Origin: Nematopogon swammerdamellus
Taxonomy: Eukaryota > Arthropoda > Insecta > Lepidoptera > Adelidae
Direction of reading: 5' to 3'
Assembly: GCA_946902875.1 (NCBI GenBank)
Contig: OX336349.1
Coordinates: 20,173,891 to 20,237,890 of the forward strand
Length of the DNA: 64,000 bases
Shown here: positions 39,370-49,868 of the stretch, piece after piece
How the letters are laid out: every line of letters starts with the position of its first letter
Position numbering within the stretch: position 1 is the stretch's first letter
Notes under the pieces: generated by a model
Told to the model about the DNA's origin: nothing
Database searches by the model: none
What the model saw: the letters and a program-made list of their open reading frames with translations, nothing else
Translations under genes and position numbers: made by a program

Positions 39370-39622
39370 ACATTTATTACAGGGATTAGATCTGATTCTG
39401 CAGATCTTTCCTCTACAGAACCGGTAAACTCTGGAACGCTCTCCCTGCTCATATATTTCCCCCCAAGTAAAGTCTCGCATCCTTCAAGAGGGGCGTGAAT
39501 GGGCACCTGTCAGGCCGGCGTGGCATTCGCAACCCGCAAATACGGCCGAATGTCCATGGGCACCGTTAGACACCTCATGGGTGCCTCGGCGCCAAATGTC
39601 GAGCTTCCAATAAAAAAAAAAC
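39370..39622 (+). pseudogene. Jockey-type LINE C-terminal/3' fragment
   Basis: Encodes in broken frames SADLSSTEPVNSGTLSLLI, then GRRGIRNPQIRPNVHGHR-type residues, followed by GGTGCCTCGGCGCCAAATG, TTCCAATAAAA and an A run. Same family as 47440 and 59515. Confidence 0.75.
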
Positions 39623-39920
39623 TGGGTAGACTTGTAGAATCCAAACATTTTGAAAGGCACGAAGTTCACGAACTAAGGAAATATAACGTGGTAGGGGAAA
39701 GTGACATTAGATGTTTCCAGATGAAGTATTTCGCTGAGTTAAAGTGAAAAGAGAAAATAAAGAGTGAAAAGTCGTAGGCGGAGCGGCGACCGCCAGGAAC
39801 AAAAACTTGTGCACAAAAAGGGGATGAATGGCAAGGATAGAAAATGCATTGGGTAACGCTTTAAATATGTTTATTTTCTTTTTACCCGACTGCGAACGCA
39901 AAGGGGGGACGTATATAAGA
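39623..39920. other. Unassigned sequence
   Basis: TTTACCCGACTGCGAACGCA at 39890-39909 looks like the end of a further repeat, but there is no second copy in this window. Confidence 0.3.
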
Positions 39921-40145
39921 CTAGCTGTGCCCGCGGCTCCACCCGCTCTCATATTTGACTTCTCTGCTAAACCATAACTCATAAACCATTTAACGTGATG
40001 AAAATTAGGCTACAATAATTGATGGGAAGAACCAAGCTATTCGTAGAAGCAAACTGTATAAAAATCGGTTCAGTGGTTCTCAAGTTATAAGCGGACATAC
40101 ATACATACAGACAGAAAGCAGACGTTGGATTTTTTTAGGTAAGGA
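39921..40145 (-). mobile_element. Short Helitron-like element (CCAACGTCTGC type)
   Basis: 3' end CTAG at 39921-39924 with hairpin GCCCGCGGCTCCACCCGC; 5' region CAGACGTTGGATTTTTTTAG, GTAAGGAAGG at the right. Full-length counterpart of 25738-25958. Confidence 0.75.
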
Positions 40146-40174
40146 AGGACGATGAGGTTTTTATTTCCCCGTAA

Positions 40175-42557
40175 CTATATAAGCAGGGTAACTACGAGGC
40201 AATATGCAATGCCCTTGATAATATACAGTGGAGTGATTTTCTTTGTGGAGTAAGTATTGAACAAGCACTGGAGAGTTTTTATAACATTCTTTACTCAAAC
40301 ATACACTTATATACCACACAAGTACATATCCGAGAATCAGCATCCTCCATGGTTCACACGACCACTTCTTAAACTACTGAAGGAAAAGTCCAACTATCAT
40401 AGAAGATACAAAATATATGGGAGGTTAAAAGACCAACTAACATTTTCGCTACTCCGAGCTCGGGCTAAGAAACTCGAAACTGAGTGCTACTACGAATATC
40501 TAGAGCGAGTCGAGCAGGCTGTTACTAGCAATCCTAAAATCTTTTGGTCTTTTGCTAAAACAAGAAATAAATCACATGATATGCCACTCAATATGTTCTA
40601 CAAAAGTAATAATGCTAATACCGGGGATGAGATATGTAATCTTTTTTCGTCATATTTTCACTCAACATTCACACAGTCACTAGGAACACTTCTAAATTCA
40701 AACTTAAATGACATACTTCTAACATCAAACCTAATAAATGGTGTAGAAATAAATCATAAAACAGTTAACATATTATTGAAGTCTGTCGATGTCACTAAGT
40801 CTGCAGGACCCGACAAAATATCCCCAAATTTTATTAAAAACTGTGCTGATAGTCTATGTCCTCCTCTAGTAATCCTATTCAAACGTTCATTATCTGAAGG
40901 AGTTGTTCCCTCATTATGGAAATCAGCGTTTGTCACGCCCATACATAAAACTGGAAATAAAAACAATATTCAGAATTATCGTCCCATATCAAAACTTTGC
41001 ATCTTCAGTAAATTACTCGAAAAGATCGTGCATAACCAGCTATACGAAGCCTTGAAAACATCTCTCTGTTCTGCACAACACGGATTCCTACGTGGAAGAT
41101 CGACGGTGACCAACTTACTGCTCCTAACCGAAACCGTCAGTAGCAGCATGGACAACAGAATACAGGTGGATGCAATATACACAGATTACAGTAAGGCTTT
41201 TGACAGAATTGATCACTGTATTCTGTTGTCGAAACTGCACAGAGCTGGCATTCACGGTGACCTTTATCGCTGGTTCTGCTCTTATGTCAAAAATAGGAGT
41301 CAGGCTGTGGTTATCAACGGTTTTGTGTCAAGCTGGGTTCAAGTACCTTCTGGAGTTCCTCAAGGTTCGCTTCTGGGGCCGTTACTTTTTATAATATTTA
41401 TAATGGATATTAGCGAATCTTTCCGTCATGCAAAAATATTATTATACGCAGATGACATGAAAATTATAATGCCCATTAAGGAACCCTCCGATGCTTCACT
41501 ACTCCAAGAAGATCTTAAAAGATTCGAGAATTACTGCCGTATCAATCGTCTCGACCTGAATGTTGCAAAATGCACCTATATAACATTCACGAGAAAACGA
41601 AATATAATTAGTAACACGTACAGTTTACTTGGACACCAATTAAACAGAGTCAATGTGATAAGGGATCTAGGAGTTTTACTTGATGAGAAACTTCTCTTTG
41701 ATGCACACGTTACTACTGCAGCAAAGAAAGCAAGTAAAGCTCTGGGTTTCATTTTACGAATATCGAAAGAATTCAAAAATCCTTTGGCACTAAAAACGCT
41801 GTACTGCGCATATGTGCGCAGCCATCTTGAATATGGTTCTCAAGTGTGGAACCCAAGATATGAAATACACAAGCTTCGACTAGAGCGCATACAAAAGAGA
41901 TTTTTGAGACATATTAATTACCGTACAGGCGTGTCATTCCCAGGGATGGATAGCGCGTGCAAGTATCATCGACTACTTCCCCTGACATACAGACGCGAAA
42001 TGTTGGATGTCACTTTCCTGCTTAAATTGGCTAATGGATCAATCGACTGCCCCGAACTCTTAGGATTCCTCGACTTGCAAGTACCATCATACAACCAGGA
42101 GTCGTACCATCATCCATCTACCTAGAGTCCAAACTTCCTATAGACAGAACTCATTCTTCTGGCGAGCTGGATACCTACTCAATTCAATTTGTGATGATGT
42201 TGATCTGTTTTTTACTAATCCCTCTTCATTCAAATCAAAATATATAAAAACCTTTATGGAATGTTAATTAATCCCGTAATATTTTGTCTAAGATACTTAA
42301 AAAAATTACATTTTCATTTTCTCACACACATACTCGTATAATATATAATATTTTTTCCCTAATAACTTCTATGTTCAGTTTATTCACTCATTCATACGGT
42401 GGTACACTACGCTTGAATTTGTCCTGTTTAGTTTTTATATAGGTATAGTGTAATTTTAATTTTACATCTGTGGCTATTTTGTGTAAATTCGTAATGGTGT
42501 CATTAGTAGCCATTTTTTTATGCCTATGTAACATTGTAAATGCACTGTGAATTTACC

Positions 42558-42592
<35 letters not shown>

Positions 42593-42597
42593 AATAA
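40175..42597 (+). mobile_element. Jockey-clade LINE, 5'-truncated, with (AAAT)n tail
   Basis: The best-preserved autonomous-type sequence in the window. A frame opening after the TAA at 40172-40174 encodes NYEAICNALDNIQWSDFLCG and ALESFYNILYSN, the linker before reverse transcriptase, then shifts near 40308. After the ORF stop at 42123 come a 3' UTR of about 430 bp and an (AAAT)8 tail ending about 42597. The endonuclease and ORF1 are missing; a Helitron lies just upstream. Confidence 0.88.
40257..42125 (+). CDS. Jockey-type reverse transcriptase, main frame
   Basis: RNA-directed DNA polymerase of a non-LTR retrotransposon. The frame has no ATG start: its first codon is TTG and it is joined to the true upstream frame (from 40175) by a shift near 40308, possibly loss of one TA in TATATA. 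Genuine coding in this frame begins about residue 19 (IPHKYISEN). Motifs: KSAGPDKISP (181-190), NYRPISKL (240-247), QHGFLRGRST (274-283), motif A YTDYSKAFDRIDH (308-320), PSGVPQGSLLGPLLF (364-378), motif C YADD (397-400), LGVLLDEKLLFDAHV (after 460), YVRSHLEYGSQVWNP. All three catalytic aspartates are present. Thumb and C-terminus complete. It could be active only if the upstream shift were absent in other copies of the family. Confidence 0.92.
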   Translation: MNKHWRVFITFFTQTYTYIPHKYISENQHPPWFTRPLLKLLKEKSNYHRRYKIYGRLKDQLTFSLLRARAKKLETECYYEYLERVEQAVTSNPKIFWSFAKTRNKSHDMPLNMFYKSNNANTGDEICNLFSSYFHSTFTQSLGTLLNSNLNDILLTSNLINGVEINHKTVNILLKSVDVTKSAGPDKISPNFIKNCADSLCPPLVILFKRSLSEGVVPSLWKSAFVTPIHKTGNKNNIQNYRPISKLCIFSKLLEKIVHNQLYEALKTSLCSAQHGFLRGRSTVTNLLLLTETVSSSMDNRIQVDAIYTDYSKAFDRIDHCILLSKLHRAGIHGDLYRWFCSYVKNRSQAVVINGFVSSWVQVPSGVPQGSLLGPLLFIIFIMDISESFRHAKILLYADDMKIIMPIKEPSDASLLQEDLKRFENYCRINRLDLNVAKCTYITFTRKRNIISNTYSLLGHQLNRVNVIRDLGVLLDEKLLFDAHVTTAAKKASKALGFILRISKEFKNPLALKTLYCAYVRSHLEYGSQVWNPRYEIHKLRLERIQKRFLRHINYRTGVSFPGMDSACKYHRLLPLTYRREMLDVTFLLKLANGSIDCPELLGFLDLQVPSYNQESYHHPST

Positions 42598-42864
42598 GTA
42601 ACTCTAAAACGACTGAATTAATGTTGACGAGTGAGGTGACAAACGGTTTGTCATAGTACCGCGAGTAACAATGGGAGTAACAAAATATACTTTATGACAA
42701 ACATAAAAAATTAAAACAAAATGGCGGACGTCAGGCGCCATATTGTCAAAGTTTGAAGAATGTTTTACTTCAAAACCCATCGGGTATCGTTGTCTGGAGT
42801 TTAAAAAGACCATTTCAATGCAACGTGTATTACACATTATGGTTTAGAACCGTTGGATTTTGGT
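42598..42864. other. Unassigned sequence
   Basis: No element recognised. Contains ACAAAATGGCGGACGTCAGG, an isolated CpG-rich spot. Confidence 0.3.
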
Positions 42865-43215
42865 ACCACGGAGAGTGTTCCAAGGAGCTGCACGATGCGA
42901 TCCCTCCATCCCCATTCCACCATTGTTCCATGCGCAACAGCTTGGGAATGCATCCACACACTGTCGATATTCCCCCACTTAGGACAAATCGATCCTGTAA
43001 ATCCTTCATTTACATGGTTGCCAACATGTGCAATTCACTCCCACCTGCATCCTTTCCTCTATTGTACAGTCTGGGGTCCTTCAAACATAATGCACCTAGC
43101 CGGCCGACATGGTATTCGCAGGCCCCGTAAATATACGAATGCCCGTAGGCGCCTTCGGACACGAGTCCTTCATCGCAGGAGAGTTTTGCTGCAGCTGTGA
43201 CGGACGGCACTATGC
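42865..43215 (+). pseudogene. Jockey-type LINE C-terminal fragment
   Basis: HGECSKELHDAIPPSPFHHC, then LRTNRSCKSFIYMVANMCNS and LPPASFPLLYSLGSFK, ending near GRHGIRRPRK in a shifted frame. This is the family of 48125 and 59515, with indels; the nucleic acid tail is lost. Confidence 0.78.
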
Positions 43216-43544
43216 GAGTTTTCTCCCCAAACAGAGATTATTAACCTGTTTTGGTGGTTTAAAAAAAATTAACCTTCTTTAATTTAACCCTAACCTAATG
43301 TTGAGGCGGTGCATGTCGTTTTTGTTAAATTCCCTTAGTGCAGTTTGGCTGCTACCACAGCAGCTGCGTCAAATCTCTCCTGCGGTGAAGGAATCGTCCT
43401 TTGGACTAAACCTCTGCGTTAGTCTGGCGCGCGTCATATGTCGTACTTCCCATAAAAAAAAAATACTTAAAAAAAAAATAAGGAACATGTGCTTTGGCCC
43501 CTCCGACTCAGCCACTAATACCGATTACATAAAAAAAATTAGTT
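43216..43544. other. Unassigned, with a LINE tail trace
   Basis: 43486-43535 contains CTTTGGCCCCTCCGACTCAG and CCGATTACATAAAAAAA, the opposite strand of the block at 24406. The remainder (43300-43450) is GC-richer and not assigned. Confidence 0.35.
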
Positions 43545-44155
43545 GTCTGTAAGTTGGTTTACGGACGATAGTTTTACGTGATGATGTCATAAAGGAAATC
43601 AGTTCCGGCGGATATTTACCATGTAAAATTAATTTAAGTACATGATAAAGATGTGGTAATAACTAATAAAAAATATGAGAAAATAACGACTATTAATTTT
43701 TGTTTAATTTATATATAAAAAACCTACATAACGCCATCTACATGTTCAACGTTGTAACAATTACCTAACTGCTAAATCAAGTATACCGCTGGCTGAAGTA
43801 TTTAATTTAATATTGACGCTAGATGTGGACGCTAGATGTCGCTCCATGAAATTCACATACATACTGTTGAGAAAATTTGCAGCGATAAGTACACGGTCAA
43901 TAGCCTGCGTGGATAACACGTCTGGTCAGTGATGGTGGCAGGGACCGCGGGTTCGAGGCTCGCAAAAGACGGAGAAATATATTTTGTATTTTCTACTATT
44001 GTATATGCCTCTCTATCGCGCTCTCGCTTGCACCACACAGGTCTCTATCGCGCTCTCGCTTGCACACACAGGTTTAGATGGAACGTTACACTTCTTCGTG
44101 CGTGCAGCCGGTGTTCATCAATTTGTAAGACGTGACATCATCACGTCAAAAATTA
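43545..44155 (+). mobile_element. Family E repeat, copy 1
   Basis: Shares about 600 bp with 54181-54778, from TTGTCTGTAAGTTGGTTTAC to AGACGTGACATCATCACGTC. Near its ends it carries an inverted motif, ACGTGATGATGTCAT and GTGACATCATCACGT, which hints at a terminal-inverted-repeat element. CGCGGGTTCGAGGCTCGC at 43947 is B-box-like. A tandem repeat of TCTATCGCGCTCTCGCTTGC (44002 and 44042) is present only in this copy. Confidence 0.75.
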
Positions 44156-44666
44156 ATTTCACACAGCTTAGCTGTAGAGGTACGAAACTGTTTCCAACGT
44201 ACTATTTACACCACGATCACAGATTACTTAATAGTTACAGCGTCCACAATATCGACCGCAGTTGGACGTGACCGACCACTGAAACCGCGTTATCCAGCGG
44301 TTACACTGGCAAAGGCTCGCGAGGAATGTCAGTTGAGGGCGAGGCACGCGGAAGGGATGCGGGGAAAATGTGCTGTCAAGCTGGCTTCTATAGGCCCGCG
44401 TGAGGTTCAATGGAAAACTATTATTTTAGCCGACCCTTTCCGAAGAACCTTTCATTAAAGGTTTTGTGCGGCATTTGAAAATAGATGCTTTCTATAGCAT
44501 CGCACTTAGTTACTAAAGTTAGGTTAAAGTAATATATTATATTTAAAAAAAAAAAACTTATTAGTTTTTACAATAAACAACAATAAATTAAAAAAAAAAT
44601 TATTTACAATTATATATATCATTTCTTTATGTTTTTAGGGTTCCGTATCGTATATATTCCGTAGCG
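44156..44666. other. Unassigned, GC-rich part with a possible coding look
   Basis: 44260-44458 is GC-rich and open in one frame (AKAREECQLRARHAEGMRGK ... DPFRRTFH). I do not recognise it. 44637-44660 (TTTTAGGGTTCCGTATCG) is a family C terminus. Confidence 0.3.
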
Positions 44667-45026
44667 GGAACCAGGGAGTAGGCGAGTTTATGACAATCCA
44701 GGGAAAAATAAGAAAAAAAAATCAGAGTCATTAATTTGTTTAGAAAAAAAATTCACTGAATATTGTTTTTGGTAAAACTACAGGCACTCTGGTTTTATTT
44801 GGGATAGTTATCAATAGCAGAGTTATTTAGGCTTCCAATATAAAATTTTGAACAATAATACTCGTATTTGCAAATTTGTAGTCGTAGTAAGTACCTAAAA
44901 ATGTTGTACGAAATGTCAATTTTCAACGTTTTTAAAAACATGCTCATATCATAAAAAACAAATGAATCCGATTTTTTTTTCTTATTTTTCCCTGGGTAGT
45001 CATAAACTGGCCTACTCCCTGGTTCC
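44667..45026. mobile_element. MITE with 55-bp imperfect inverted ends, 360 bp
   Basis: Left GGAACCAGGGAGTAGGCGAG and TTTATGACAATCCAGGG, then AATAAGAAAAAAAAATC; right is the complement with two or three differences, ending at GGTTCC 45026. No target duplication is clear. It lies directly beside a family C terminus. No ORF of note. Confidence 0.75.
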
Positions 45027-45547
45027 GACGTTGAGTTTTGGGACACGTTGTATAGCAAACAAAATAATAAAATCAACATTAAGAAAAACTACATTTAAGT
45101 GTATACGCTTCTGCATACACTCCTCCCGAGCAGTGTGTGTTCTGTCGGCCCAATTCGCTCGTAATAGAAAATCTAACGACCGCCGACATATTAGTTGTCG
45201 TTTTGGTCAAGTTGTCAGACGGCCCTACAGGCGGACTTATTCTGTGCAAAGTGGTTTCGTGGTTTCGAAAGAGTTTCAAAGTCAAAGAGTTTTTTATTTT
45301 CAAAATTACCGATCTGATGTGTAACAAAAATTATTTAACAATATCATCGTGTTGAATATTATATAGCATAAATAAAACAATCATACAAATAGACCGACAA
45401 ATGTGGAAAGGTTTGCGCCCAACTCCCTAAACTAGCCGATTCGGCTGTGCCATAGGGAGCAGTGCTTTACTGGTCATATATTTGTACGCGGTTTATTGAA
45501 CACTTAGTGCTTTAGTTTACGTTTATTTTATTATCTACTCATACTTG
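45027..45547. other. Unassigned sequence
   Basis: CpG-rich block near 45120-45250 (GTCGGCCCAATTCGCTCG). Frames in both strands reach 80-120 aa without recognisable motif. Confidence 0.3.
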
Positions 45548-46835
45548 GTAGGGTTCCGTAATCGGTAAGGAAGCCTATTGCCACCTACGCAGTCCGTCTG
45601 TCTGTCCGTCCTACTTTTAAAGGTCTGTATCTTTTTAACCGTAATAGGTAGCCGGTTCAAATTTTCACAGAATATGTATTATTTATTATAGTGGATATAT
45701 AAAAACACGACAAAATTAAACAATTAATGGGATCCCCATACAAGAAACGTGTTTTTAGGTTTCCGTATCCCGTACGGAAGTCTATTACTAAGCCTACGCC
45801 GTCTGTCTGTTCATCCGTCTTTCTGGGGGCTGTATCTCTTGAACCGTAGTAATAGGTAGCCCGTTGAAATTTTCACAGAATATGTGTTATTTATTATGGC
45901 GGATATAACAACAAATAATAAAAAAAATAGAAAAAGTAAAAAAGGTTCCCATACAAGAAACGTGTTTTTTTTCAATGTCCTTTTTTTGTTGTGCGGAAAC
46001 CTCGGTGCTCGAGTCCTACTCGCACTTGGCCGGTTTTTTTTTTTTTCAACTTTTTTTGTTTTGTTTCATCTCTATCGTAAAAACTGTAATACACACAAGC
46101 GTCAAACTTGGTGTCATTATAAACTCTAAAGTAAAACAACCAATAATTAAATCCGACCAACTGAGTGGTGCTACGGAATGCTCGGTGCTCGAGTCCTATT
46201 CGCACTTGGCCGGTTTTTTTCAACTTTTTCTGTTTTGTTTCATCTCTATCGTAAAAACGGTAATACACACAAGCGTCAAACTTGGTGTCATTATAAACTG
46301 TAAAGTAAAACAACCAATAATTAAATCCGGCCAACTGAGTGGTGCTACGGAATGCTCGGTGCTCGAGTCCTATTCGCACTTGGCCGGTTTTTTTTTCAAC
46401 TTTTTCTGTTTTGTTTCATCTTTATCGTAAAAACGGTAATACACACAAGCGTCAAACTTGGTGTCATTATAAACTCTAAAGTAAAACAACCATACTACCC
46501 CTTCTTACCTTACTAGGTGGTAGGGTTTATCCCGGCCGGGTTGGTACCACCGCACTGAACGAAACGTCGGTCGAAAAGGCTATGTAAATAGTTCGTGTTT
46601 TCCGTCCAGTTTCGTGTAGCCGACATGAAATGAAGGGAAGCACTGACATGGCACCTAGTTCACCCTGTGTTATGGGCTGACATCACGGGTGTTGTAGGTG
46701 ATGAAGCCAACCGTGTCAGGTTCCATAAAAAAAAAAAAAACCAATAATTAAATCCGGCCAACTGAGTGGTGCTACGGAATGCTCGGTGCTCGAGTCCTAC
46801 TCGCACTTGGCCGGTTTTTAGGGTTCAGCTAGCAA
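45548..46835 (-). repeat. Family C tandem array, with a SINE inserted
   Basis: Two GGGTTCCGTA-type heads in tandem (45548-45755; 45756-46020), then a roughly 175-180-bp unit repeated: CTCGGTGCTCGAGTCCTA begins at 46001, 46181, 46355 and 46782. Each unit contains TTTCATCTCTATCGTAAAAA (or TTTATC), CAAGCGTCAAACTTGGTG and CGCACTTGGCCGG. The 427-bp last interval is explained by the SINE at 46495-46740. Stop-free frames of 135-151 aa on both strands come from the repeat. Confidence 0.88.
46495..46740 (+). mobile_element. SINE-A1 inserted in the family C array
   Basis: CCCCTTCTTACCTTACTAGG to GTTCCATA and A15. The host unit reads AAAACAACC before it and CCAATAATTAAATCC after it, which in the intact units are contiguous (AAACAACCAATAATTAAATC). 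The site is thus known from sister units; the duplicated target is about AACCA. Confidence 0.88.
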
Positions 46836-47065
46836 TATTTGTCGTTTTCTCGATCGGAATGAAGCGACCGGGTCAGGGTGAGTTAGTTATAGCATATCTG
46901 ACGGGAGGTTTCTATAGATCCTTATTTATGGCCGCGAGGGGGAGTTTCAATTTATCTATTGCCTCCTGCCTGAGGCTTCGTTCGCGCGATAGCTTCCGGT
47001 TACAGTTCTACTGATGATTTGGGGTTTATGTACGAGTACAACTAACTAACCCCGCGGGAGTAACC
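46836..47065. other. Unassigned sequence
   Basis: Nothing that I can support. Confidence 0.3.
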
Positions 47066-47385
47066 CCGTGTGGGGCCGGTACTTTAAAAGAATATCCCCA
47101 CTGCATCTCTCCCCGTGTATGTCGTAAAAGGCGACAAAGGGATATGAATCCCTTCTAATATTACTAGGTGGTAGGGTATGGTTTAACCCGCCCGGGTTGG
47201 CACCATCGCACTGAATGAAAGGTCGGCCGAAACGGCTATGTAAATAGTTTGTGTTTTCCGTCCAGTTCAGTGTAGCCGGCACGGCCGAAGGGAATCACTG
47301 ACGTGGCACCAAGTTCACCCGGTGTTATGGGCTGACATCACGGATGTTGTAGGTATGTAGCCAACCGTGTCAGTTTCCATAAAAA
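47066..47385 (+). mobile_element. SINE-A2, full length
   Basis: Head CCCGTGTGGGGCCGGTACTT to GTGTCAGTTTCCATAAAA. One of the least diverged A2 copies. Confidence 0.88.
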
Positions 47386-47429
47386 AAAACTAACTAACCC
47401 CATTGGAGCAAACGGTTAAATCTTGTTAA

Positions 47430-47662
47430 AAATCAATCGATTCTGCTGATATTTCCTGTACATAACCGGTAAACGCTGGAACGCTCTCCCACATTTCCAT
47501 ATTTCCCACCAAGTACAGACTCGGGTCCTTCAAGAGAGGAGTGAATGGGCACCTGTGAGGCCGGCATGCCATTCGAAACCACCGCATACGAGCGAATGTC
47601 CATGGGCGTCGTTAGTTATGGGTGGCTCGGCGCCATATTTCCGGCTTTCAATAAAATAAAAT
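47430..47662 (+). pseudogene. Jockey-type LINE C-terminal/3' fragment
   Basis: GTAAACGCTGGAACGCTCTC, CCACCAAGTACAGACTCGGG, GGCCGGCATGCCATTCG, GCGAATGTCCATGGGCGTC, ending TTTCAATAAAATAAAATAAA. Same family as 39370. Confidence 0.78.
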
Positions 47663-47665
47663 AAA

Positions 47666-47997
47666 AAATCGGCCAAGTGCGAGATGAACTCGCGCACCGA
47701 GGGTTCCGTATCGCCATGTCATGGTCAGCGCCACTCACGCCATCTATGGATTAGTTAAAATGCTTCATACTTTTTTCGGTAGATGACGCCCATACACTTT
47801 TTAGTTTCTTGTATGGGGACCCCCGTGAATTTTTTACTTTTTCTTATTTGTTGTTATATCGGCCATAATAACACATATTCTGTGAAAATTTAAACGGGCG
47901 TACGTATCACGGTTCAAGAGATACAGCCCTCGGACAGACAGACGGCGTATAGGTTTAGTAATAGGGTCCCGTACGACGGATACGGAACCCTAAAAAC
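47666..47997 (+). repeat. Family C, reference full-length copy
   Basis: 332 bp: AATCGGCCAAGTGCGAGATG, CGCACCGAGGGTTCCGTATC, GCCATGTCATGGTCAGCGCC, CGGTAGATGACGCC, a GACAGACAGACGG run and the end GGATACGGAACCCTAAAAA. The internal GGGTTCCGTA and the terminal TACGGAACCC are complementary. It abuts the LINE tail on the left and an RTE fragment on the right. Confidence 0.82.
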
Positions 47998-48110
47998 GGT
48001 AAAACGCTGGCGACCGTGGACAGGGCAATGTAGTATAGGAAGACAGGCAGATGTCTGCCAGGTGGGACGACGACATTAAAGTACACCGGAGGCATTGATT
48101 AATCAATGAC
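47998..48110 (+). pseudogene. RTE LINE fragment (WRPWTG region)
   Basis: CGCTGGCGACCGTGGACAGG, then GTAGTATAGGAAGACAGGC, CCAGGTGGGACGACGACATT and AAAGTAC: the counterpart of RWRPWTGKRSVGRPPARWDD DIKY in the RTE at 2973-4847, with frame damage. Confidence 0.72.
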
Positions 48111-48124
48111 CGCAGGCAACAAGA

Positions 48125-48761
48125 ACACTTGCGTCTGAACTCGAACAAATGCTTCGGTCTATTTCAGAATGGGGCCTTGGTAATTTGGCCGAGTTCAACG
48201 CTTCCGAGACACGAGTTTGCGCGTTCAGTGCGCAGAGAGCGGCGTTCACACCGGCTCCATCTTCCAAGGCACGTCGCTAAAATTAATCGACCACCTCGGG
48301 GTCCTCGGAGCCGAACTATCGCAAGGCCTAAACTTCCGGCGCCATAGAGCGCAAGGCCAAGCTAGCTTCTAAAAAGCTCGGCGTACTCAATAAGGTACTT
48401 CATGCCGGACCAAGGGCTGCTTTTGTATGAATCGCAGATTAGGTCCTGCTTGGAGTACTGCTCGCACTGGAGGATGGCTCAGCTAAATACCAGCTTGCGC
48501 CTTTGGATTCGATCAAGCAGCGTCGAGCCTGCGACTAGTGGGTGACCCCGACGTGTCACGCGATCTAGAACCACTGCAACTCCGTAGGGATGTCGGCGCC
48601 CTAAGTGTGTTCTATCCCTTATTCCATGGTGAATCCCGTCGTCCCCTTTCCACCTCAGCACAACGCGCACTGGGCAGGGATTGTCTCCCTATACGCTGGA
48701 CTTACCGCGGATGCGTACCAATCGGCTCTGCAGATCTTTCCTCCACAGAACTGGTAAACTA
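48125..48761 (+). pseudogene. Jockey-type LINE C-terminal fragment
   Basis: In changing frames: KKLGVLNKVLHAGP-like text, LAPLDSIKQRR, VGDPDVSRDLEPLQLRRDVG, ALSVFYPLFHGESRRPL, TYRGCVPIGSADLSSTELVN. This is the conserved region after the thumb. It is cut at 48763 by the Helitron. Confidence 0.8.
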
Positions 48762-48763
48762 AA

Positions 48764-49121
48764 TCAATACTAATAATAAATCTCTAAGGGATGATGGGCG
48801 GACATGGAGTAAGTTACTTTGGTTTATGAGGTATTGCGTTTGTAGACTCTATGTATGATACTAAAACTAAATTGACGATTTTAAAAAATATTTTCTGTAT
48901 GTATGAATGTTTCTCCATAACTCTTAAACCGATCATCCGAATTCGATTAAACTTAGTGCAAGCACATTTAACTATAGGTGCCACAGAATAGGCTAAATAA
49001 AATTCAGTTCCGGTTACGCTAAGATGTGGCTCTCATACCAACCGAATTGTTCCGCGCGCCGAAATAAAGATACGGTAGCGGGCTTACTTACGTTCTTCTT
49101 TTACGGACGGGCAAAAGCTAG
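48764..49121 (+). mobile_element. Helitron, compact 358-bp copy
   Basis: A|TCAATACTAATAATAAATC ... GACGGGCAAAAGCTAG|T. The ATCCGAATTCGATTAAAC, CCGGTTACGCTAAGATGTGG and CCGCGCGCCGAAATAAAG blocks are shared with 51697. The 3' hairpin is partly lost. Inserted in LINE sequence. Confidence 0.85.
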
Positions 49122-49369
49122 TAAATAAAAAAATAAAATAAATAAACAATAACCCACTTAAGGGTACTTGATGTCATAACCTCCTTTATTCCGTACCTAT
49201 AGCTACACCATTTCAGTTCATAACTAGTGTCGTGTGTATAGTTTCAAAAGCTATAGCTACAACATGATAGATAGTTTTATCACCGCTACCAATAAACGAA
49301 GTTGCCAACAACGATCGGCCAAAATTCAACGAACTCCCAAAACACGAAGAAAACTCGAAGGAAAACACA
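49122..49369. other. Unassigned sequence
   Basis: Nothing that I can support. Confidence 0.3.
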
Positions 49370-49532
49370 AGTGAATGTTGCCGACCCCGCGTGGAGGTCG
49401 ACAGCCTCTCGTATTTGCTTTCCCGGTACTAGGCATTTTAGGCGGTCCTATCCTACTGTCACTTTGGACGTGAAATATGATTCAGATTCAGATAATATTT
49501 ATTTCGCCATAAAGAACACACAACATTAACAA
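49370..49532 (+). repeat. LINE 3' fragment with GATTCAGATTCAG tail
   Basis: GATTCAGATTCAGATAATAT and TTATTTCGCCATAAAGAACA, then CACACAACATTAACAATATT, also seen near 25590. The upstream frame (RICFPGTRHFRRSYPTVT) may be the LINE C-terminus. Confidence 0.5.
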
Positions 49533-49577
49533 TATTTCATTGAGACATAATATGCATATTCAGTATGGTTCGTCATC

Positions 49578-49868
49578 ATTTTTAGGTTTCCGTATCCCGT
49601 ACGGAAGCCTATTACTAATCCTCCGCTGTCTGTCTGTCCGTCCGTCCGTCCGTCTGTCTGTCCGAGGGCTGTATCTCTTGAACCGTAATAGGTAGCCCGT
49701 TGAAATTTTCACAGAATATGTGTTACTATGGCGGATATAACATAACAAATAATAAAAAAAATAATTTAAAAATTAAGGGGGGCTCCCATACAAAAAACGT
49801 GCGAAAAATCGATTAGTCACGCTCCTCCTCCGTGCGCGAGTAAAACTCGCACTTGACAGATTTTTTCT
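49578..49868 (-). repeat. Family C, near full length
   Basis: TTTTTAGGTTTCCGTATCCC to GTGCGCGAGTAAAACTCGCA, CTTGACAGATTTTTT. GTCC/GTCT run in the middle. The ATGGCGTGAGTGGCGC section is replaced by CGAAAAATCGATTAGTCACG. Confidence 0.78.

Noticed and set aside
45972..46430. Overlapping 135- and 151-aa ORFs on both strands
   Set aside because: Stop-free frames of the family C tandem units, not genes.
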